NCBI GenBank assembly: GCA_002418185.1
Contig: DIDN01000136.1
Coordinates: forward strand, 1-33,354
Length of the DNA stretch: 33,354 nucleotides
Direction of reading: 5' to 3'
DNA from: Deltaproteobacteria bacterium UBA5799
GTDB taxonomy: Bacteria > Desulfobacterota > GWC2-55-46
In this document: positions 14,027 through 22,083 of the stretch, piece by piece
Numbering within the stretch: the stretch's first letter is position 1
How the letters are laid out: each line of letters starts with the position of its first letter
Translations under genes and position numbers: made by a program
The notes under the pieces: generated by a model
Databases searched by the model: none
The model's input: only the letters and a program-made list of their open reading frames with translations
What the model was told of the DNA's origin: nothing

Positions 14027-15267
14027 AAAAACGGACCAAAGGACAGAAGGCCGGAGCGCAGGACCGAAGGACAAGCAGCAGGGTGCCGGACAGGCTCGGA
14101 CACTTCGGCATCTACGGCGGGAGGTACATTTCAGAGACCCTCATGCCCGCGGTCATGGAGCTTGAGGAAGCCTACCTCAAGTGCAAAAAAGACCCGGGCT
14201 TCAGGAAGGAGTTCGCCTATTACCTCGGCGAGTACGTCGGTAGGCCCACCCCCCTCTACTACGCCGAGAGGCTTTCCAGGAAGGCCGGGGGCGCGGACAT
14301 ATTCCTTAAGAGGGAGGACCTCTGCCACACCGGGGCGCACAAGATAAACAACACCATAGGCCAGATACTCCTCGCCAAGAGGATGGGGAAAAAACGCGTC
14401 ATTGCCGAAACTGGCGCGGGCCAGCACGGGGTTGCGACCGCCACCGTGGCCGCCATGTTCGGCCTCGAATGCGAGATATACATGGGAGAGGACGACATAA
14501 AAAGGCAGCTCCCGAACGTCTTCAGGATGAAGCTACTCGGCGCGAAGGTGACACCCGTGACCTCCGGCAGCAGGACGCTCAAGGACGCCATGAACGAGGC
14601 GCTCCGCGACTGGGTGACTAACGTCTACAACACCTTCTACATAATAGGCACGGTCGCCGGGCCTCACCCCTACCCCATGCTGGTAAGGGACTTCCAGTCG
14701 ATAATCGGCGTCGAGGCGAGAAGGCAGATAAAAGAGACGACCGGCGGGCTTCCCGACCTGCTTGTAGCCTGCGTGGGCGGCGGAAGCAACGCCATAGGCC
14801 TCTTCCATGCGTTCCTGGACGACAAGAAGGTCCGGATGGCCGGGGTCGAGGCAGGGGGCGAGGGGCTTCGGACCGGCAGGCACGCGGCGTCGATAAGCGG
14901 CGGGAGGGTCGGCGTACTCCACGGCAACAAGACCTATCTCCTTCAGGACAGGTTCGGACAGATAACAGACACCCATTCGATATCCGCCGGGCTCGACTAC
15001 CCTGGCGTCGGCCCTGAGCACGCGCACCTCAACGATACGGGCAGGGTCGCGTACACCACCATTACGGACAGGGAGGCGCTCGACGGCTTCAAGGCGCTTA
15101 CCCTCTCGGAAGGCATCATACCCGCGCTCGAAAGCTCCCATGCGGTCGCGTATGCGCTAAAGGCCGCAAGGGAGATGCGGAAAGGCTCGAAGATAATAGT
15201 GTGCCTCTCGGGGAGGGGCGACAAGGACCTCAATACCGTCTCCAGGGCGTTCAATTTCGAGATATGA
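14023..15267 (+). CDS. trpB: Tryptophan synthase beta chain
   Basis: PLP enzyme that joins indole and serine to give tryptophan. The product is 414 residues. The PLP lysine is Lys107 in HTGAHKINN, the catalytic Glu is Glu129 in ETGAGQHG, and the phosphate loop is GGGSNAIG. The sequence HFGIYGGRYISETLMPA places it among standard TrpB1 proteins rather than TrpB2. The first 25 residues are basic and poorly conserved. The start ATGA overlaps the trpF stop by 4 nt. The gene is followed by a repeat-filled 174-bp gap before trpA. Confidence 0.97.
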   Translation: MKKRTKGQKAGAQDRRTSSRVPDRLGHFGIYGGRYISETLMPAVMELEEAYLKCKKDPGFRKEFAYYLGEYVGRPTPLYYAERLSRKAGGADIFLKREDLCHTGAHKINNTIGQILLAKRMGKKRVIAETGAGQHGVATATVAAMFGLECEIYMGEDDIKRQLPNVFRMKLLGAKVTPVTSGSRTLKDAMNEALRDWVTNVYNTFYIIGTVAGPHPYPMLVRDFQSIIGVEARRQIKETTGGLPDLLVACVGGGSNAIGLFHAFLDDKKVRMAGVEAGGEGLRTGRHAASISGGRVGVLHGNKTYLLQDRFGQITDTHSISAGLDYPGVGPEHAHLNDTGRVAYTTITDREALDGFKALTLSEGIIPALESSHAVAYALKAAREMRKGSKIIVCLSGRGDKDLNTVSRAFNFEI

Positions 15268-15276
15268 TATACCTGA

Positions 15277-15415
15277 GGAAGGTCTGATTAATTCGCAACG
15301 CCGTCATTCTGAGCGAAGCGAAGAATCTCGGCGTCGACCAAGTCAATAAATTTCGAGGTTCTTCGGTCGCTGCGCTCCCTCAGAATGACAGAAAACTGAA
15401 TAAATCAGACATTCC
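15277..15415. repeat. Composite palindromic repeat between trpB and trpA
   Basis: The outer inverted ends are GGAAGGTCTGATTAATT at the left and AATAAATCAGACATTCC at the right. Inside, 15303-15389 is a second inverted pair: GTCATTCTGAGCGAAGCGAAGAATCT against CTTCGGTCGCTGCGCTCCCTCAGAATGAC (arms given in parts; together they form a long stem). Related sequences are at 30096-30190 (outer ends shared) and 31966-32037 (inner part shared). It encodes no protein and interrupts the trp operon. Confidence 0.85.
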
Positions 15416-15441
15416 CTAAGCATACACCAAAAGGGGTCGAG

Positions 15442-16257
15442 ATGGCCGTAAAAGGAAAAAACAGGATAGAATCGCTCTTCGAAAGGCTCAGGGCGGACGG
15501 AAAAAAGGCGCTCATCACCTTCGTTACCGCCGGCGACCCGGACCTCCCGACCTCGAAACGGATAGTCCGCGAGCTTGAAAGGTCCGGGGCGGACCTGATA
15601 GAGCTCGGAATCCCGTTCTCGGACCCTATGGCCGACGGCCCTACCATACAGGCCTCGTCCGAGCGCGCGCTCCGTAAGGACGTGCACATTAAAGAAGTTC
15701 TCGGGCTCGTCCGAGACATTAGAAAAGAAAGCGGGATACCCATCGTCCTCTTCGGCTACTACAACCCCGTATTCAATTACGGGCTCAAGAGGTTCGCAAG
15801 GGAGGTACGGGCCGCAGGCGCGGACGGCGTCCTCATAGTGGACCTTCCGGCAGAGGAGGCCGACGAGCTTAAAGCGGAGCTTGACAGGAACTCCGTGGAC
15901 CTCATATTCCTCCTTACGCCGACGAGCGACGAGAAGAGGATGCGCCTCGTGGCCTCGAAGGCTTCGGGGTTCATATACTTCGTAAGCGTCACAGGGGTCA
16001 CCGGCGCAAGGAAGAGCCTCTCTACGGACATCCCCGCGTATTTGAGGCGCTTAAGGAACTTCACGAGCCTCCCCGTCGGCGTTGGCTTCGGCATCTCCAC
16101 GCCGAAGCAGGCGCGCGAGGTCTGCCGGAGCGCCGACGCGGCAGTAGTGGGTAGCGCTATCGTAAACATAATAGCAGGCATGAAGGGACCCGGGAAGTCC
16201 GCGGACAAGCTCGGCTCCTTCGTTTCAGGGCTCAAGCGGGGCATGAGCAGGCCTTAG
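15442..16257 (+). CDS. trpA: Tryptophan synthase alpha chain
   Basis: Cleaves indole-glycerol phosphate to indole, which tunnels to TrpB. The product is 271 residues, a TIM barrel. The catalytic pair is Glu54 in IELGIPFSDP and Asp65 in MADGPTIQ, equivalent to the Glu49 and Asp60 known from Salmonella. GYYNPVFNYG, DLPAEE, FLLTPTSDEKR, YFVSVTGVTGAR and VGFGISTP complete the family pattern. The start ATG 15442 has AAGGGG 6 nt upstream. The gap from trpB holds a palindromic repeat, so coupling to trpB translation is lost here, unlike the overlapping genes before it. Confidence 0.97.
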   Translation: MAVKGKNRIESLFERLRADGKKALITFVTAGDPDLPTSKRIVRELERSGADLIELGIPFSDPMADGPTIQASSERALRKDVHIKEVLGLVRDIRKESGIPIVLFGYYNPVFNYGLKRFAREVRAAGADGVLIVDLPAEEADELKAELDRNSVDLIFLLTPTSDEKRMRLVASKASGFIYFVSVTGVTGARKSLSTDIPAYLRRLRNFTSLPVGVGFGISTPKQAREVCRSADAAVVGSAIVNIIAGMKGPGKSADKLGSFVSGLKRGMSRP

Positions 16258-16295
16258 GCAGCGCCATTTGTTCAGTCGTCAAGACCGGAGGGAGT

Positions 16296-17138
16296 ATGAT
16301 CTGGTTCAAGAAAGACCTCTTCACGGACGGAGAAGAAGGTAAAAGCGTCAAGGTCCCTTTCGGGCTGTGGGTCAAGTGCGACCACTGCGGCGAGATAATC
16401 TACAAGAAAGAGGCGGAGCGGAACCTCGACGTCTGCCCCAAGTGCAACTACCACTTCCGCATCTCGGCCCGGGCGAGGATAGAGATAACCTTCGACGAGG
16501 GGACCTTCCGGGAGTTCGACCAGTCCATGGAACCTGTGGACGCATTGGAATTCAGGGACGTCAAGAAGTACAAGGACAGGATCAAGGCCGCCCAGAGGGA
16601 GACGGGCCTCAAGGACGCGATGATAACCGGAGAGGGGCTCATAGGCGGCGAGAAGGCGGCTGCCGCGGTCTTCGAGTTCTCGTACATGGGCGGCTCGATG
16701 GGGTCGGTCGTGGGCGAGAAGATAGCCCGCGCGGTGGAAAGTGCCATCGAGAGCCGATCCGGCGTCGTGATATTCTCGTCCTCCGGGGGCGCCAGGATGC
16801 AGGAGTCGATACTTTCGCTCATGCAGATGGCCAAGACCTCTGCCGCGCTCGCGAAGCTCCGCGAAGCCGGGCTCCCGTACATCTCGGTACTCACCGACCC
16901 AACGATGGGCGGCGTCTCGGCGAGCTTCGCGATGCTCGGCGACGTGATAATAGCGGAGCCCAGGGCGCTCATAGGGTTCGCGGGCCCGAGGGTCATAGCC
17001 GAGACCATAAGGCAGAAGCTCCCGGAAGGTTTCCAGAGGTCCGAATACCTCCTTGAGCACGGCATAATCGACATGATCGTCGAAAGGAAGCTCATGAAAG
17101 AGACGCTCTCCAAGCTCCTTTCCATGCTCATGCGCTGA
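16296..17138 (+). CDS. accD: Acetyl-CoA carboxylase carboxyltransferase subunit beta
   Basis: Beta half of the carboxyltransferase that makes malonyl-CoA for fatty acid synthesis. The product is 280 residues. The N-terminal four-cysteine zinc ribbon is at Cys28, Cys31, Cys47 and Cys50 (CDHCGE...CPKCNYHF). The crotonase-like core has FSSSGGARMQES, LTDPTMGGVSASFA and ALIGFAGPRVI. The ATG has GGAGGGA immediately upstream. It lies 38 bp after trpA and 10 bp before folC; the trpA-accD-folC order is common in deltaproteobacteria and others. The partner accA is not in the window. Confidence 0.97.
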   Translation: MIWFKKDLFTDGEEGKSVKVPFGLWVKCDHCGEIIYKKEAERNLDVCPKCNYHFRISARARIEITFDEGTFREFDQSMEPVDALEFRDVKKYKDRIKAAQRETGLKDAMITGEGLIGGEKAAAAVFEFSYMGGSMGSVVGEKIARAVESAIESRSGVVIFSSSGGARMQESILSLMQMAKTSAALAKLREAGLPYISVLTDPTMGGVSASFAMLGDVIIAEPRALIGFAGPRVIAETIRQKLPEGFQRSEYLLEHGIIDMIVERKLMKETLSKLLSMLMR

Positions 17139-17148
17139 ACTGTTTCCG

Positions 17149-18456
17149 ATGCGCCGCCAGCAGGACCCGGCCCTCAGATTCCTCTACGGCCTCGAGAAGC
17201 ACGGCATAAGGCCGGGGCTCGGGAGGACCCGGAAGATCGTATCGCTCCTCGGAGACCCCCAGAAGGGCTACACCATCGTCCATGTCGCGGGGACGAACGG
17301 CAAGGGCTCCACGTCCGCCATCATCGCATCCGTCCTGCAGGAAGCCGGCCTCCGGACAGGACTCTACACCTCCCCCCACCTCGAAAAATTCAATGAGAGA
17401 ATACGCGTCTCCGGGAAGATGATTACAGGACCGGAGGTCGCAAGCGCGGTCAAAACCGTCAGGGCAGCGTCGAGGAAGATGCCCCGGGGCGCTCCCCTCA
17501 CCTTCTTCGAGTTCACTACCGCGATGGCGTTCCTGCATTTCATGCGGAAAAAGGCCGACATAGCCGTAATCGAGACGGGCATGGGAGGGCGGTTCGACGC
17601 GACGAACGTCGTCACCCCCGGGGTGTCAGTCATAACCAACGTCAGCATCGACCACGCGAGGTTCCTCGGCAGGACCGTCAAGGAGATAGCCTTTGAAAAG
17701 GCCGGGATAATAAAGCCCGGCAGACCGGTCGTGGTCGGAGAGGTGGAGAAAGGCCCGCTCTCGGTCATACGGAAGAGGGCAAGGGACCTCTCTTCTCCCC
17801 TGTACGAGAACGGTTCCGATTTCAGCGCCTCGGGAGATCCCCGCTCGTTCGACTACCAGGGCATGAGCTGCCGCCTTGAGGGACTGAAGCTCGGCCTCAT
17901 GGGCCGACACCAGGTAAACAATGCCGCGTGCGCGCTAGCCGCAATAGAGGTGCTCAAGGGAAACGGCTTCGAAATACCGGTCAGGGCCATAAGGAACGGG
18001 CTTAAAAAGGCCGCCTGGCCCGGGAGGTTCGAGGTCCTGTCAAAGCGGCCCTTCGTCGTGCTCGACGGCGCGCACAATCCGGCTGGCGCAAGGACTCTCG
18101 CCCTCGCCCTTGAAAGTCTTGGAAAGAGACCCGTGCTTGTTCTGGGCGTCATGGCGGACAAGGACATAGACGGGTTCATGAAGGAGATCCTCCCCTCGTG
18201 CAGTATGGTCGTCGCCACGCGCCCGGAAAACGCGCGCTCCGAGAGCCCCATGGCGCTCTCCGGGAGGGTCGGGCGGTTCGGCAAGGAGGCCGTAGCAAGG
18301 GAAAGCGTGAAGGAGGCCCTTAACGAGGCCCTCCTGAGGGCAGGCCCGCAAGGCGCGGTCTGCGTGACCGGTTCGCTTTTTACGGTCGGAGAGGCAAGGG
18401 GCTATCTGAGGAGGGCTAATTTTAAGAATTGCAAAACGAAAATCCGTCCTTCGTAA
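17149..18456 (+). CDS. folC: Bifunctional folylpolyglutamate synthase/dihydrofolate synthase
   Basis: Adds glutamate to dihydropteroate and to folates, using ATP, in the cytoplasm. The product is 435 residues. The P-loop GTNGKGST is at about residues 47-54, followed by TSPHLEKFNERI, ETGMGGRFDATNV, ITNVSIDHARFLG, AFEKAGIIKPG and, in the C-terminal domain, VVLDGAHNPAGA. It starts 10 bp after accD with no clear ribosome binding site, so translation may depend on coupling to accD. A folate-related pair (folE2 and a queD-like gene) lies 4 kb downstream. Whether it has both activities cannot be read from the sequence. Confidence 0.94.
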   Translation: MRRQQDPALRFLYGLEKHGIRPGLGRTRKIVSLLGDPQKGYTIVHVAGTNGKGSTSAIIASVLQEAGLRTGLYTSPHLEKFNERIRVSGKMITGPEVASAVKTVRAASRKMPRGAPLTFFEFTTAMAFLHFMRKKADIAVIETGMGGRFDATNVVTPGVSVITNVSIDHARFLGRTVKEIAFEKAGIIKPGRPVVVGEVEKGPLSVIRKRARDLSSPLYENGSDFSASGDPRSFDYQGMSCRLEGLKLGLMGRHQVNNAACALAAIEVLKGNGFEIPVRAIRNGLKKAAWPGRFEVLSKRPFVVLDGAHNPAGARTLALALESLGKRPVLVLGVMADKDIDGFMKEILPSCSMVVATRPENARSESPMALSGRVGRFGKEAVARESVKEALNEALLRAGPQGAVCVTGSLFTVGEARGYLRRANFKNCKTKIRPS

Positions 18457-18764
18457 AGATTGGAATCCCGCGATACTCTTTGGCAAAATGCCATTTAACG
18501 CGCTGCCGCGCTTTCGGGCATAGGGCTCCGCTCGCTATCTGACTCCAGCCTCCGGGGTCGGGGAGGAGGCTGACAAGCGAGCCTTACCCTCGAACCGCAC
18601 GGCAGTGCGGAAAAAGTCTTTTCGAGGGGAAATAATATCGCCTTCGGTTTCTCCCTTTCAAATACAAAATACCAGTGAAGCCTGCCAGCTTTGCCTTGTA
18701 AAAACCCCCTGCATGTGCTAACTTTTTCCGCTAATCCGCAATTCCAATCCCAAGGCAAACAAAC
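18457..18764 (+). other. Structured 308-bp spacer between folC and lptD
   Basis: No convincing gene. Several nested inverted repeats: GCTCGCT...AGCCTCC (18529-18552) against GGAGGCTGACAAGCGAGC-type sequence (18562-18582); and CCCTCGAA (18587-18594) / TTCGAGGG (18621-18628) enclosing CCGCAC-GGCA-GTGCGG (18595-18610). GATTGGAAT near the left end (18459-18467) and ATTCCAATC near the right end (18741-18749) are also inverted copies. This could be a mobile palindromic unit, a 5' leader of lptD or a small RNA; the sequence alone does not decide. Confidence 0.45.
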
Positions 18765-20921
18765 GTGGCGCTCGCATGGAAATCCCTGGTCATTATGCTG
18801 CTCCTCTCTTCCCTGGCGTTCTCCCGTGGCGCGCTGGCCCAGGAGAGGCCGCACGGCGAGCTCTTCAGCGCTGACACCCCGGTCGAGATAACCGCCGACT
18901 CCATCACCTACGACAGGGCCGCCGACACGTACCACGCCTCTGGAAACGTGGAGATAGCCCAGGAGGGCGTCTCCGTAAAGGCCGACTCGGCGATACTCGA
19001 CATGGCGGCAGGGGTGGGCACGGTGTCCGGGAACATCAGGGCCGTTGACGAGGGCGGCAGCACGCTTACGGGCGCAACCCTCCAGTTCAACATCAGGGAC
19101 AAGACCGCGGTGCTCGCGAACGGCAGGCTCTTCTACCGCGAGAACAACGTGCACCTTACCGCGGACTCCATCAGCAAGACCGGCCCGGAGACCTACGAGG
19201 CGAGACGCGCGACCTACACCACCTGCGACTGCCCCCCGGACGAGGAGCCGGACTGGAGCTTTGCCGCGACCTCGGCGCGCGTGACCGTAGGCCAGTACCT
19301 TACCGGTTGGAACGCGAGGTTCTACATAAAAGGGGTGCCGGTCCTCTACTCCCCCTACATCTCCATCCCCATTAAGCGGGAGAGGCAGTCGGGTTTCCTC
19401 CAGCCCAGGCCCGGGTACTCGGAATTGAGGGGCTTCATCCTCGACACCTCCTATTTCTGGGCGATAGCCAGGAACCAGGACGCCACCTTCTATCTCGACG
19501 TCGAGACAAGGCGCGGCCTCGGCAAAGGGGCCGAGTACCGGTATATCCGTAACAGCAGGAGCGCCGGCGAGATATTCTTCTACCAGTTCCAGGAGAAGAG
19601 CATAGAGAGGGCAAGGGAATTCAGGAGCGACGTGGACAACCTGTCGAGGCCCGAGGAGGCGACCGACAACAGGTGGAGGCTGAGGCTCATACACCGGGAG
19701 CTGTTTGAAAGCGGCCTCCACCTCCGGGCCGACCTGAACATCGTAAGCGACGACGAGTACTTCATAGACTTTGGAAGGGGCCAGGAGGAACGTTCGCTCG
19801 AGGCTTTGGAGAGCAACCTTTCCGCGACCCTGAACCGGGGGAACTGGAGCCTCGTGGGGCAGCTCAAGTTTTTCGACAACCTCCTGGACGCCGGCGACGA
19901 CGAGACTCTGCAGAAGCTCCCGGAGATAACGCTCACGAACACGGCGGAGCGGGTCAGGGGCACGCCTTTTTACTTCTCCAGCCGGTCTTCATACGTGAAC
20001 TTCTGGAGGGAAGAGGGGCCCCGGGGGCAGAGGCTCGACTTCCGCCCCCGGATTTCAATGCCCGTCAAGCCGGGGGGCTATTTCGACTTCCTCCTGTCGG
20101 CAGGCCCGGTTGCGACCTTCTGGTTCGTCGAGCGGCACCCCGAGAGGGACCGTTTCGACAGGTTCGCGTATGACGTTACAGCCGAACTGACCACCACGTT
20201 CGTCAGGGTCTTCAGGGCCGGACAGCCGGGGACTACTGCCCTCAGGCATACGATAAGGCCGGGCATCGCCTACGTCTACGCGCCGGACATCGACCAGGAC
20301 GACCTGCCGGACTTCGACGACCTCGACAGGCTGACGGCAGCAAACAGCGTAAGCTACTCCCTCAACTCCACTCTCACCGGAAGGCGCGGAGAAGGCGCAG
20401 AGGCGGCCTATTTCGAATACCTTTATCTCGACATCAGGCAGAGCTACAACATACATGAGGCGAGAAGGTCGCTCGTCGGGCCGGAAGACGAGAGGAGGCC
20501 TTTCTCCGAGATGACAGGCGAGTTGATAGTAAGGCCGCTCCCGCGCGTGACCGGGGTCGCCAAGGGGTCGCTGGACGTCTACGAGAGCCACTTCACCACG
20601 TACGAGGTCTCGCTCGCCGCCTCGGACAGCAGGGGCGACAGCCTTTCAGTCGCCCACAGGTTCGTGAAGGACGGGGCCAGCTACCTGGAGGGCTCCCTTC
20701 GGGCGCGCCTCCCGAGAGGGGTGGATTTCACCTTCCTCAAGAGGTTCTCCTTTGACGAGAGCAGGTCCCTTGAGACCTCTTACGCCCTCCGTTACTCCCG
20801 GCAGTGCTGGAGCGCGACCCTCACCTACACCGAGCGCCTTGAGGAGAAAATGGTCTACCTGACCTTCGACCTCCTCGGGCTCGGCAGGGTAGCCGGGGTG
20901 CAGGGAAGGATCGAACATTAA
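18765..20921 (+). CDS. lptD: LPS-assembly outer membrane protein LptD
   Basis: Outer-membrane beta-barrel that inserts lipopolysaccharide into the outer leaflet. The product is 718 residues. Residues 1-26 are a signal peptide ending ALAQ. Residues about 38-170 form the OstA/LptA-like jellyroll (EITADSITYDRAADTYHASGNVEI, ADSAILD, LTADSISKTG). A TTCDCPPDEEPDW segment follows, then CW near residue 680 (SRQCWSATLTY); these cysteines could form the disulphide known in LptD. The rest is repeating barrel strands. The start is GTG at 18765, since the only in-frame ATG (residue 11) would cut the signal peptide. AAGG lies 10 nt upstream. It indicates a lipopolysaccharide-bearing cell. The partner lptE is not visible nearby. 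Confidence 0.93.
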   Translation: MALAWKSLVIMLLLSSLAFSRGALAQERPHGELFSADTPVEITADSITYDRAADTYHASGNVEIAQEGVSVKADSAILDMAAGVGTVSGNIRAVDEGGSTLTGATLQFNIRDKTAVLANGRLFYRENNVHLTADSISKTGPETYEARRATYTTCDCPPDEEPDWSFAATSARVTVGQYLTGWNARFYIKGVPVLYSPYISIPIKRERQSGFLQPRPGYSELRGFILDTSYFWAIARNQDATFYLDVETRRGLGKGAEYRYIRNSRSAGEIFFYQFQEKSIERAREFRSDVDNLSRPEEATDNRWRLRLIHRELFESGLHLRADLNIVSDDEYFIDFGRGQEERSLEALESNLSATLNRGNWSLVGQLKFFDNLLDAGDDETLQKLPEITLTNTAERVRGTPFYFSSRSSYVNFWREEGPRGQRLDFRPRISMPVKPGGYFDFLLSAGPVATFWFVERHPERDRFDRFAYDVTAELTTTFVRVFRAGQPGTTALRHTIRPGIAYVYAPDIDQDDLPDFDDLDRLTAANSVSYSLNSTLTGRRGEGAEAAYFEYLYLDIRQSYNIHEARRSLVGPEDERRPFSEMTGELIVRPLPRVTGVAKGSLDVYESHFTTYEVSLAASDSRGDSLSVAHRFVKDGASYLEGSLRARLPRGVDFTFLKRFSFDESRSLETSYALRYSRQCWSATLTYTERLEEKMVYLTFDLLGLGRVAGVQGRIEH

Positions 20922-20930
20922 CGAGAACCA

Positions 20931-20960
20931 TTGACACCCGGAGTGCTGTTGGGTTAAACT
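20931..20960 (+). promoter_or_regulatory. Probable sigma70 promoter downstream of lptD
   Basis: TTGACA (20931-20936), an 18-bp spacer, then TAAACT (20955-20960). Transcription would begin near 20967 and give a leader of about 220 nt before the zinc-knuckle/receiver gene at 21188. Confidence 0.55.
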
Positions 20961-21028
20961 GTTTCTTCAAAATGCTATCCCCTTGTAATTAAAGCCGTTA
21001 TGGCAGGAACGGCCTTCCGCAAATGCCC

Positions 21029-21050
21029 ACCCTGGACTGAAGTCCAGGGT
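21029..21050. repeat. Perfect short palindrome
   Basis: ACCCTGGACT-GA-AGTCCAGGGT, a 10-bp perfect stem with a 2-nt loop, in the leader of the receiver gene. Sequences of the form 'CCTGGxxTGAAxxCCAGG' are, to my memory, common dispersed palindromes; no other copy was seen in this window. The rest of 20961-21187 holds nothing I can identify. Confidence 0.6.
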
Positions 21051-21187
21051 ATCCGGAGAACTGAGTTGCAAAGGCAATATGCCTCCAATCGCCGAAAAAA
21101 AACTGGCTCGTTCCGGGCGGTCGTCCGTCACTTGGCTTGAAAGCCCGGGGTTTTCCGACCGGAATCAAAACCTAAAAGAGACATTTT

Positions 21188-21880
21188 ATGCCTGATATCC
21201 AAGTAAAAACAGTAGCTGGGAAAGAGCCCGTCGAGGTCGCCTGCGCCGGTTGCGGCTCCAGGTTCAGGCTCTGGGTCCCCCTGGAATCGTTCCCTGAATG
21301 GGAAAAAGGCGCCAATATAAGCTGCGTAAGGTGCGGTGCGCGGTTCCTTGTGAAAAGGGAGGCCGAGGCCTTTGTCATAACCTCCCTGGCCGCCGTGGCT
21401 CCCGAGCCCGAAGCGCCCGAGGCTGAGGCAATTGAGGCCGGCGAAGCCATCGAGGAAAACACCGAACCCGCAGCCGAAGGTGCGGAGACGATACTGTTAA
21501 TCGAGGACGACCGCCTCGCGAGGGAGATGGTCGAGACCGCGCTCTCGGAGATCGGCTTCAGGGTAATAAAGGCCAAGAACGCGGCAGAGGCGCTCAAGGC
21601 AGTGAAAAAGGAGCGGCCCGACCTTATCGTCTCTGACCTCTACTTGAAGAACGCGGCTGACCCGTCCTCGGACATGGACGGCGGCGAGCTCCTCCAGAAG
21701 ATGCACGACGCGGGGACAGTGTCGCCGGCCATCATAACGACCGGGAAGGAGATACTCGACGACCTGCTCCTCGACCCCAAGTGGTTCGAACTCAAGGTAA
21801 AGGGCTTCATCCAGAAGGGCAACCCGTTCTGGGTGGAGGAGCTGAAGCTCAAGGTAAAGGAAGTGCTCTACAAAGGATGA
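21188..21880 (+). CDS. Receiver-domain protein with N-terminal zinc-knuckle domain
   Basis: A 230-residue protein. Residues 1-58 carry two Cys-x2-Cys pairs (Cys19/Cys22 in CAGCGSRFRLWV and Cys46/Cys49 in CVRCGARFLV), likely one zinc ribbon. Residues 62-100 are a Glu/Ala/Pro-rich linker. Residues 101-230 are a CheY-like receiver: acidic pocket Glu106-Asp107-Asp108, phospho-acceptor Asp150 in LIVSD, Thr184/185 in IITTG, and Lys210 in FIQKG where most receivers have KP. A short insert (NAADPSSDMDGG) follows the Asp. There is no output domain, so it probably acts by protein contact. No histidine kinase is adjacent. It is flanked by a long leader and by a terminator hairpin. The partner and pathway are unknown. 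Confidence 0.85.
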   Translation: MPDIQVKTVAGKEPVEVACAGCGSRFRLWVPLESFPEWEKGANISCVRCGARFLVKREAEAFVITSLAAVAPEPEAPEAEAIEAGEAIEENTEPAAEGAETILLIEDDRLAREMVETALSEIGFRVIKAKNAAEALKAVKKERPDLIVSDLYLKNAADPSSDMDGGELLQKMHDAGTVSPAIITTGKEILDDLLLDPKWFELKVKGFIQKGNPFWVEELKLKVKEVLYKG

Positions 21881-21903
21881 TACAAGGAAACTGCATGGAC
21901 GAG

Positions 21904-21936
21904 AAACGGCCCGGGGCGACCAGGGCCGTTTTGATT
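21904..21936 (+). terminator. Likely intrinsic terminator of the receiver gene
   Basis: AAACGGCCC (21904-21912) / GGGCCGTTT (21923-21931), a 9-bp stem with a 10-nt loop, followed by TGATTT. The T-tract is interrupted, so efficiency is uncertain. Confidence 0.6.
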
Positions 21937-21938
21937 TC

Positions 21939-22082
21939 AGGCGACCTCTAAAAATTTGAGATTTTTCCCGCAATCAAGGAAGGCCGGGAATAAAAAGCGG
22001 AGCATATATGAGAATATGTGAGCATATTTATGCCCGGCCTGACATAGAGTCCGGGGAAAAGATCAATTTTTAGAAGTTGCCT
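21939..22082. repeat. 144-bp MITE-like repeat, copy 2
   Basis: Same element as at 2453-2596, same length and orientation, 7 differences by eye. The terminal inverted ends are AGGCGACCTCTAAAAATT and AATTTTTAGAAGTTGCCT, with the inner GGCCGGGAATAAA.../...TATGCCCGGCC stem. It lies between two convergent genes, 1 bp from the folE2 stop codon. TTC occurs on both sides of the element (possible 3-bp target duplication), but copy 1 does not show the same. Confidence 0.9.
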
Positions 22083-22083
22083 T

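Noticed and set aside
18495..19721. 408-residue minus-strand frame over the folC-lptD spacer and lptD
   Set aside because: No recognisable domain; lptD on the other strand explains the sequence.
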